A DNA stretch of 64,000 bases from Heliocidaris erythrogramma. Taxonomy: Eukaryota > Echinodermata > Echinoidea > Camarodonta > Echinometridae. Positions within the stretch are counted from its first letter, which is position 1. Each line of letters starts with the position of its first letter. Shown here piece after piece: positions 57,346 to 64,000 of this stretch. The DNA is taken from positions 26,053,410 to 26,117,409 of the forward strand of contig CM046873.1 of assembly GCA_025617745.1 (NCBI GenBank), read 5' to 3'. The notes under the pieces are model-generated. The model searched no databases. It saw only the letters and a list, made by a program, of their open reading frames with translations, and was not told where the DNA came from. The position numbers and the translations under genes are program-made.

Positions 57346-57799
57346 TTCTTTTTTTCCTTCATAAAATGACACGATTTTATGTATGTGATGAAGATATGAT
57401 AACTCAAATCAAATAAACATCTATTTTCTTCAAATTGGTATCCCATTTCAAAAAGAATCAATTCCTTGATTAAATTTTGCTGAAATGAACATCAAATACA
57501 AATATTTGCTAACCAGTTTCTCCCATCCTGAATTATTATTATGACGCAATGTTTGCTTAACTTCATTTGCTTTGACTGAGTCATGTCTTCTCATTTATAT
57601 CGTTGCATCAAGAAACATGCTAATAATGGTACTTTTCACGAAATGGAATGGTAGCCTCGTATATGGCATTTGATTACGATGTACATACACATTTCCCACG
57701 ATGTACACACACACATTTCCTGTTGAAATGAATTTGAAGTGAAGTGGACCTTTTTCGTGCTTATACAAATTGTTCTTCTTTTTTCCATCAATACACCTT

Positions 57800-58040
57800 T
57801 ATATTTTTTAAATCCGCCTTTTCTTCCAACTCATTGTATTGCATGGTCGAGATGCACATGGTATGCACTGTGTGTTGCTGGGTTAGGCAAATCCGGCGAC
57901 AGCGGATGCCTGCGATTTGCATTCCCATTATGGGATTTGAAAAGCTTTGGGGTTATCCTTAGGTGACTGTACTGGTTTGTCACTGAGCAAAGTGGTATTC
58001 ATTTGTATGCATCGCGAAGGAGGTCCACTGAATCTTCCTC
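57800..58040 (+). repeat. Decayed third copy of the repeat core
   Basis: CGCCTTTTCTTCCAACTCAT, GCATGGTCGAGATGCACATG, TGTGTTGCTGGGTTA and AAAGCTTTGGGGT keep the order seen in copies 1 and 2 but with many differences, indicating an older duplication. Confidence 0.6.
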
Positions 58041-58664
58041 AACTGAGTTGGTTATCTACCTCTTGATGTTTTATTTATACCGTTGATAAACCTGTGTTAC
58101 ATACATTACATATATTACATATGCTCATTCGATTTTCCTTTTCTTGTAGAAGTGAAATGCCACTGTAATGTTAATACACACTGTATTATCTTTGTTGTTT
58201 CTATAATCAATTATTGCAATGTTGGTAGGTTAATACATTCCTCATTATACTAAATTTAGTATTTATGTATGGTCAATGATTTAGCAATTTCGTTCTTTTT
58301 TCTCTTTATCTAAATTCCTCAAATGTGTACGTTATTCTTAGCTCCACTGCTGATTGTTTTCTGCCACATGACGTTCCAGCGTTTAGATTGCCTTAAGTAT
58401 GTTATGCCAACAGAGATTCACTATGTTTTCTCTTCATTTTCATCCCCATCATAATTATGTTTGTTTTCTCTACTCGTTTTTGTTGTTGGTCATCATTTTC
58501 CCTCCACTCCTATTTGATTTCCATCGATTTATTTTTCTTCTTACTGCATGTGATCGACACTTCCTTTCCTTACTCTTCTCGAATAAAGCGCCATTACCTC
58601 TTTTATACAGTATTTCTCCTTATCGCCAAATGTCAATGATGAGGGAGTATTTTTTTATCTCACG

Positions 58665-58883
58665 ATGATGTTTAACTCTGACGATAGGCAATCGCTGCCA
58701 TTTCATAGGCTTAGTGATGACGATTTCTTTGATTTACATAGACCTATTCAGTCTGATGATGTGTCTGATACTTCTGCTAATTCTTATGATAATCTTATCA
58801 TAGATAACATTAACGCTTCAGCTGCAAATCTGGAGTTCGATTTTGATTTAGATGACCCTGTCAAACGTGGAACTACTATATAA
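58665..58883 (+). pseudogene. LINE N-terminal segment
   Basis: 72 codons rich in D, S and N (HRLSDDDFFDLHRPIQSDD), upstream of the conserved endonuclease start. Its frame differs from the endonuclease frame, which resumes with NYYITINQF at about 58871. It may be the natural N-terminus of the LINE protein. Confidence 0.5.
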
Positions 58884-60220
58884 CCATCAATCAATTTTCA
58901 AAGGTTTCAAAAGATTTTCAGAATGATACATTTTCCATCCTTCATTTAAATATCAGAAGTTTGAACAAGCATTTTGATGACCTTCTTTCACTCGTAGATA
59001 AACCTATGCCAAGCCCCTTTACGCTGATTGGCCTCACAGAAACTTGGCTTAATTACGATTCAAACCACCCATTCCTTATAAAAGATTATGACTTCATCAA
59101 CAAAAATAGACAAAATCGAGTTGGTGGGGGAGTTGCTCTCTACATCCTCAAATCATTTAAATACACTATCTTGGATGAAATCTCAGTTTCTAATACAATT
59201 GTTGAATCCCTTTTTATTGAAATTGTGATTCCTGGTAATAAGAATATCATTGCCGGAGTTATTTATAGATCTCCCAACTCAAATGCTCAAGAATTCTTAC
59301 AATATTTTTCCAATTTGTTAAGAGACGTCAATTTTGACAATAAAGACTTCTTCTTGATGGGAGATTTTAAGATAGATTTATTGAACCATGAACATAACAA
59401 TATTTCTCAAGACTTTCTTGAATTAATTTTATCGGCTTCTTGCTTGCCGCTCGTTTCTAATCCAACGCGTGTTGCTAATGCATCTGCTACTTTAATTGAT
59501 AATATTTTTTCGAACGTTATTCCACATCCTGATTCTTATATTATTTTATCTGACATAACTGATCATTATCCTATTGCAATGTTTTATCCACTAGGTCAAT
59601 CTATTAACAGAAATAATTCTTCAATATATAGACGTAAAGTTAATGCCGAAAGCCTAGCACGTCTTGCCATTAATCTTGAAAACTTTGATTGGTCGTGTAT
59701 ATATACTAATGAAGACATTAACAGTTCATATGAAACTTTTTCCTTAATATTGACCGATCAATTGGATATTAATATGCCGAAACAAAAAATCAAAACCAAC
59801 TATAAGAAAACACCTAAGCTCCCATGGATTTCTAAATCCATACTACGCTTAATTAATCGGAAGAATAATCTCTTTTATAAATATAAAATAAAAGGTACTG
59901 AAAAATCAAAGGAAAAGTATACATCCTACAGAAACACATTGACTCAAATCAATTGCCTTGAAAAAAGAAAATACTTCGTAAATCGTTTGGAAATGTTCGA
60001 ACACGATATGCAAAATACCTGGAAAATTATTAAACAAGCGATGAATTTGACAGATAAAAGATCTGAAATAAACAAAATCATGTATAACCATGAAATTATC
60101 GAAGATTCCAAAGATATAGCGAATATCTTTAATACTTACTTTTCGTCAATCGGCAGCAATCTTTCTAAAAATATTCCCCCATCAAACAAAAATTATAGTG
60201 ATTTTTTTAGGCCCTGCTAA
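58862..60220 (+). pseudogene. LINE apurinic-type endonuclease and linker
   Basis: The conserved N-terminal ILHLNIRSLNKHF (about 58925) precedes the open frame. APE-type endonuclease signatures are LIGLTETWL (catalytic E), GGGVALYI, GVIYRSPNSN, FFLMGDFKIDLL, and the C-terminal LSDITDHYPI with the catalytic D and H. In most elements the D after GDF is followed by N; here the motif reads DFKID, a possible active-site change. The C-terminal linker runs to the frame change in a T tract at about 60202-60208. Confidence 0.85.
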
Positions 60221-61613
60221 TCCAAATTCTATTTTTCTTTTTCCTACGAATAGGCAAGAAGTCATTAATATTGTATCCAACTTACAGAATAAAAAAAGTT
60301 CCGGTTTTGATGGAATTAATAACGTAATGTTGAAAGCCATTATTCCTGTTATTGTAGATCCTTTGGTCCATATTTTTAATTTATCATTGACGCATGGTAA
60401 ATTTCCCAATTCCATGAAACTAGCAAAAATTATTCCCTTATTCAAAAAAGGTGACAAACTTGAAGTAGGTAATTATCGGCCAATCTCGTTACTATCTTCT
60501 TTTTCCAAAATTTTGGAAAAGATAGTGTTTACTCGAATGAGTTCTTTCCTTAAAAAAAATGATATCCTCTCTAATTTCCATTTTGGTTTTAGGGAGAAAC
60601 ATAGTACTGTTCATGCTTTGATGTCTTTTGTTGAGAAAGTTGCCCATTCAATTGACTCGTCTTCTCACACAGTAGGTATATTCCTGGACTTCTCCAAGGC
60701 CTTTGATACGATAAATCATGATATTTTACTTTATAAACTTGCTCATATTGGTGTCCGTGGAAAGGCCTTGGAGTGGTTCAGGAGCTACCTTTCTAACAGA
60801 AAACAATTTGTTTCCTTAAACGAGCAAGCATCAGATTTTAAAGATATTTCTTGTGGCGTCCCTCAAGGAAGCCTGTTAGGCCCATTATTGTTTATACTTT
60901 ATATAAATGATTTTCATAAATCATCCGATTCCTTGTCATTCATCTTATTTGCAGATGACACCAATTTATTTTTTTCTCACAGTGATCCAAATGTTCTTGT
61001 CGATGTAATCAATAGAGAGCTGCGTAACATATTAGAATGGATAAGGGCTAATAAATTATCATTGAATCTACTGAAGACGAATTATATATTGTTTAGTAAC
61101 TCCTTAGCATCATTACCTACTGATATTGTTTTTGACAATATCCCTCTTGAGCAAGTCTCTCAAACCAAATTTTTAGGTGTTTTGATTGACAGTAAACTTT
61201 CCTGGAAAATCCACATCGAAAATATTTGTAAAATTATCTCTCGCAATATCGGTATCATTAACAGACTTAAATCACACCTTCCTCAAGCATCTTTACTTAT
61301 GCTTTACTCATCTCTTATTTTACCATATTTAAACTATGGTCTTTTGGTTTGGGGAAACAGTCATCAAACACTGCTGGAAAGAGTTTTACTACTACAAAAG
61401 AAAGTCATTCGTATAATTTGTAATGCTCCTATACGTGCCCATACGGATTCTCTTTTCCTTGAACATAACATCCTAAAAATTAAAGATCTGTACTTATTTC
61501 ATCTTGGTGAATTTATGTATAAATACAATTGTGGTACTCTACCATCTGCGTTTCACGATATGTTTCTAAAAAAATCGTACAATTCACAAATATCCCACCA
61601 GACAGTCGGATGA
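60198..61613 (+). pseudogene. LINE reverse transcriptase
   Basis: 471 open codons. RT blocks in order: KSSGFDGI, NYRPISLLSSFSKILEK, HFGFREKHST, FLDFSKAFDTINHDIL (motif A), CGVPQGSLLGPLLF (motif B), ILFADDTNLF (motif C, FADD), KLSLNLLKTNYILF and KFLGVLIDSKLSW. The thumb has NYGLLVWGN. All catalytic aspartates are present. The end of the frame is a premature change; the normal C-terminus continues in the next frame to 61776 with GPKLWNTLHHDLE and FKRNLKKFLL. Confidence 0.9.
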
Positions 61614-61776
61614 ATTTCATTTACCATTTTTGAGAACATTTTCTGCACAAAAAACATTTATTTTTGAAGGTCCTAAACTTTGGAATACTTTGCACCATGA
61701 TTTGGAAAAATCCTCTTCACTCTCAATCTTTAAGAGAAATCTAAAGAAATTTTTATTGGCTCCTTACAAAACCTAA
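61604..61776 (+). pseudogene. LINE C-terminal segment in shifted frame
   Basis: RQSDEFHLPFLRTFSAQ and then the KLWN block and FKRNLKKFLLAPYKT before TAA. This is the standard ending of CR1/L2-type ORF2 proteins, one frame away from the main RT frame. Confidence 0.7.
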
Positions 61777-61856
61777 CTCGCTTTGTCAGTTGTTAGTAGC
61801 ATTTAGATTACCTCTATATATGCAGCATTTAAATGTGTATGTGTGTCTATGTATAT

Positions 61857-61912
61857 ATGCATCATTATTATTATTATTATTAAATGATTATTATTATTTA
61901 TTATTATTATTA
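61857..61912. repeat. (ATT)n microsatellite in the LINE 3' UTR
   Basis: Short ATT runs interrupted by AAATG. Confidence 0.85.
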
Positions 61913-62459
61913 TACAAAGAACTCGTCACCACTCGTCAACCAGGAACATCCTCATAACTATTTCCCTTTTCACACGAATCGATGTTGCGCGCTACCTTTG
62001 TTTTGATCAGTTACATCTATTCATCTTTCATTTGTCATTCCTCAGTCCCACATGCAATCAATTTCTCTCCTCTTTCTGTCTTTCCTTTTACTTTTCCCTT
62101 GTTACTTTCACACATTTTGTATGATATGTTTATGCTTTCCCCTCTCTGTTGGCCATTATTCTCGTTTTTTTTTTGTTATGTAAATTACTATTATTGAATA
62201 CTTTCACCTGAGGGGTCCACAATTTACAAGCTTAGCTTCACAGTGGACCTCTCCATTTCCAACCAAACATTCATAAAATTATTTTTCATACTGCAATAGT
62301 TTGGTACATCTTATCTAATCTACAATACTGTTATATTTATGTGTTGTATTGCGTGTATCCTACTTTGTTGATTTAATGATGTATGTGAATTGTATATTTC
62401 TTTTTCGTTGGAAATGAAAAAAAATAAAAACTGAAACTGAAACTGAAACTGAAACATTG

Positions 62460-62673
62460 GCTGGACATGCCATCTGTGTGTGTAATCCCATATACCCACT
62501 TCTGTGTGCAGTACATGTGCCTTTCAGTTCAGGGTCAATTTCTGATCTATTTTGATGACTCCGAAACAGTTTACACCAATTCTGATGTAGACACGGACAA
62601 CCTTTCCCAATTCCTTTGAGACAATTTCTTTCACAATGTAATTGCATGACCAGAACTCTGCTTTATCTTTAAG
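62460..62673. mobile_element. TTAAAG-ended element, partial (copy 4, reversed)
   Basis: CAATGTAATTGCATGACCAGA and CTTTATCTTTAA at its right end match the reverse of 37601-37700. The LINE's 3' tail abuts it at 62455, so the LINE may have inserted into this element. Confidence 0.6.
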
Positions 62674-62838
62674 AGAAAAGAACTTCCTTGTTTAGGCAAA
62701 CTAAAAATAAATCCTAGTTTTTACAGTTTACCCCACCCCCCTTACTTTTTTTCGCCAGCCTAAAAAATGTTTTCATTCGAAAATGATATAAAAAGTAATC
62801 CGAGTCAAAGATCACACGTGTAATGCCATTTTGTTTTG

Positions 62839-62982
62839 GGGCCTCTTAATTGAATATATATATATATCATAAAGAAATGTGAGAAAATTACAATGCCCCG
62901 ACCGGGATTCGAACCCGGGACCCTGGATTACATGACCAGTGCTCTACCAACTGAGCTATCCGGGCTCCGGGCCTCTTAATTG
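62839..62982 (-). mobile_element. tRNA-Thr-derived SINE with 14-bp target duplication
   Basis: GGGCCTCTTAATTG occurs at 62839-62852 and 62969-62982. Between them, on the minus strand, lie a tRNA-like head (62965-62895), about 30 bases of body, and an AT-rich tail with a (TA)n run. This is the layout of a retroposed tRNA SINE. Confidence 0.75.
62895..62965 (-). tRNA. tRNA-Thr(UGU)-like sequence, probably non-functional (SINE head)
   Basis: 71 nt with clean D-arm (GCTC AGTTGGTA GAGC), T-arm (CCGGG TTCGAAT CCCGG) and a CTGG/CCAG anticodon stem. The loop CATGTAA gives anticodon UGU (Thr). Faults: position 33 is A instead of the invariant U, there is a T-T mismatch at 31-39, and a G-G mismatch in the acceptor stem. 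Together with the flanking target duplication this argues for a retroposed copy. Confidence 0.55.
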
Positions 62983-62984
62983 CA

Positions 62985-63320
62985 TGCACAAATGAAATTA
63001 GAATAAGAAAATTTGTTGAAAGCGAATAGCACTGAAAAAAAAATCGGGGCGATAGGAATCATTTTACTTAATAAAAAGCCACCATGCAGAGCTTTCTTTT
63101 TGGGCTAATAAAATTCCCCCGATTTGATGTGTGCGATTTCTCTTCTAATCCGACTTCTCCTTCTGGAAGTTGGGGTGGGGGGAGGGTTTCTAGGCTTTCA
63201 CATATCAGAATACATGTACGTGTGTGTAGTTTGAAAAGTATTCCCTTTCATTTCTCGATGTTTCTATGCTAATTATACCCTCTCCACGACAGCTAATTTC
63301 ATTAGTTTATAAAGCAACCA
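62985..63320. other. Spacer downstream of H2B
   Basis: No feature is recognised apart from a short G-rich run near 63172. Confidence 0.5.
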
Positions 63321-63325
63321 TTTGG

Positions 63326-63334
63326 TCTTTCTTG
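63326..63334 (-). terminator. Histone downstream element CAAGAAAGA
   Basis: Exact match on the minus strand to the purine-rich element that pairs with U7 snRNA in sea urchin histone pre-mRNA. It lies 10 bases past the hairpin. Confidence 0.9.
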
Positions 63335-63344
63335 AATATTTGGT

Positions 63345-63360
63345 GGCTCTAAAAAGAGCC
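63345..63360 (-). terminator. Histone mRNA 3' stem-loop
   Basis: GGCTCTTTTTAGAGCC followed by ACCA on the minus strand, the canonical replication-dependent histone hairpin. It lies about 35 bases past the H2B stop, so this mRNA is expected to lack a poly-A tail. Confidence 0.95.
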
Positions 63361-63394
63361 GTTGGGTTTCAAGCAACCAGGAGAAACTCCCAAT

Positions 63395-63766
63395 TTACTT
63401 GGAGGTGGTGTACTTGGTGACGGCCTTGGTGCCCTCAGAGACGGCGTGCTTGGCCAGTTCTCCGGGGAGGAGGAGACGGACAGCAGTCTGGACCTCACGG
63501 CTGGTGATGGTCGACTTCTTGTTGTAGTGGGCAAGACGTGAAGCTTCAGCAGCAATGCGCTCGAAGACATCGTTGACGAAGCTGTTCATGATGGACATGG
63601 CACGGCTGGAGATACCGGTGTCGGGGTGGACCTGCTTGAGAACCTTGTAGATGTAGATTCCATAGCTTTCCTTTCGGCGCCTTCTCCTCTTCTTGTCGCC
63701 GCTAGGCCTGGGGGCCTTGGCCTTCTTCGATCCCTTCTTTCCGGCGGTTTGAGCTTTGGCAGGCAT
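63395..63766 (-). CDS. H2B: Histone H2B
   Basis: 123 residues, intronless, minus strand. The sequence begins [20 protein letters not shown] with a lysine/arginine-rich tail, then the histone fold with [19 protein letters not shown], the [19 protein letters not shown] helix and a C-terminal [20 protein letters not shown] (the last lysines include the ubiquitylation site). The N-terminal tail has no SPKK-type repeats, so it is not a sperm-specific H2B. An upstream in-frame Met at 63805 is ignored because it would add a non-histone leader and overlap the expected 5' UTR. The gene has a 3' hairpin and downstream element and a typical promoter, so it is S-phase regulated. It may be the edge of a histone cluster beyond the window. 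Confidence 0.97.
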   Translation of the reverse strand: MPAKAQTAGKKGSKKAKAPRPSGDKKRRRRRKESYGIYIYKVLKQVHPDTGISSRAMSIMNSFVNDVFERIAAEASRLAHYNKKSTITSREVQTAVRLLLPGELAKHAVSEGTKAVTKYTTSK

Positions 63767-63820
63767 GTTTGCAAGTTGAGATTCCAAATGCGAACTGATG
63801 GCCACTTGAATCTCTGGTGT

Positions 63821-63827
63821 ATTTATA
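63821..63827 (-). promoter_or_regulatory. H2B TATA box
   Basis: TATAAAT on the minus strand, 55 bases upstream of the ATG. Confidence 0.85.
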
Positions 63828-63909
63828 CCACAACCGAGGATCCAAATTCACGCGCCAGTCCGGCGATCGTGCACCTGCTATGTAGATAAGCAGTGGTGTT
63901 CGCGAGCAG

Positions 63910-63914
63910 CCAAT
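63910..63914 (+). promoter_or_regulatory. CCAAT box of the H2B promoter
   Basis: CCAAT about 85 bases upstream of the TATA box, in reverse orientation relative to H2B. Confidence 0.6.
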
Positions 63915-63950
63915 GAAAAGGCTTGGATTTCTGGCGCGAAACGCTGCCGT

Positions 63951-63958
63951 ATGCAAAT
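63951..63958. promoter_or_regulatory. Octamer ATGCAAAT in the H2B promoter
   Basis: Perfect octamer (ATTTGCAT on the H2B sense strand), about 125 bases upstream of TATA. Octamer sites are a known feature of H2B promoters and bind Oct/POU factors. Confidence 0.8.
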
Positions 63959-64000
63959 CAGGGTTCTGGAGCTAAGGAAACCGCATATCAAATGAGTTCT

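Larger units (their letters stand above)
58395..62455 (+). mobile_element. Nearly full-length CR1/L2-like LINE
   Basis: In order: a likely N-terminal segment (58665-58883), endonuclease (58862-60220), reverse transcriptase (60198-61613), C-terminal segment (to 61776), a 3' UTR, and a tail of GAAACT repeats (62428-62455). The 5' end is uncertain. The protein frame changes about three times (near 58855, at the T run near 60205, and near 61603), so this copy is probably inactive but recent. Short-repeat tails are typical of CR1/L2-group LINEs. Confidence 0.85.

Noticed and set aside
62895-62965. Functional tRNA-Thr gene
   Set aside because: U33 is missing, two stems are mismatched and the copy is flanked by a retroposition target duplication.

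Overview
The window looks like animal nuclear DNA, most likely from a sea urchin or a close echinoderm relative. The evidence is a replication-type histone H2B gene with the sea-urchin-style 3' processing signals (hairpin plus CAAGAAAGA), intron-rich genes with GT-AG junctions, LINEs, tRNA-derived SINEs, very many short inverted-repeat elements, and a foldback element built on the plan of the sea urchin TU transposons. The species is an inference. Long dC/dG tracts (up to about 30 bases) are scattered throughout.

Layout. 1-12.0 kb is almost entirely repeats: tandem copies of a ~1.8 kb unit with a Tx1/L1-like LINE fragment inserted, C-rich and TTGGTCTAAT-type minisatellites, and a 2.25 kb foldback element (7266-9518) with ~330 bp inverted arms and a 9-bp target duplication. 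12.6-16.0 kb holds two exons, on the minus strand, of a secreted protein whose intron contains a truncated LINE; its 3' continuation is not visible. 16-25.4 kb is gene-free and full of small inverted-repeat elements.

25.9-45.6 kb (minus strand) is the main gene. I could join 22 coding exons with matching splice phases into one 908-codon reading frame. Residues 1-~592 resemble DZANK1 (chitobiase-like N-terminus, conserved middle motif, ankyrin repeats) but carry no zinc ribbons. Residues ~593-908 are a complete four-repeat annexin core with all four type II calcium sites. The first annexin exon has an in-frame stop directly upstream, so it can only be translated if spliced from an upstream exon. 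This DZANK1-annexin fusion is the most interesting object in the window. Just beyond its stop codon lie about five decayed tandem copies of the terminal coding exon.

50.5-54.1 kb (plus strand, divergent from the fusion gene) is a three-exon gene for a death effector domain (DED) protein with a PEA-15-like RPDL...YRT segment and a long acidic tail. A coding-like stretch in another frame continues past its stop, suggesting a frameshift or assembly error. 54.8-58.0 kb holds two ~760 bp direct repeats and a decayed third copy. 58.4-62.45 kb is a nearly full-length CR1/L2-like LINE with about three frame breaks and a short-repeat 3' tail. 62.84-62.98 kb is a tRNA-Thr-derived SINE with a 14-bp target duplication. 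The window ends with the H2B gene (minus strand) and its promoter (TATA, CCAAT, octamer).

The protein-coding genes show no obvious shared pathway. If the fusion is real, it would place a calcium-dependent membrane-binding module on a protein type linked in vertebrates to dynein/cilia transport. No CRISPR arrays, operons or LTR/virus-like elements were recognised.
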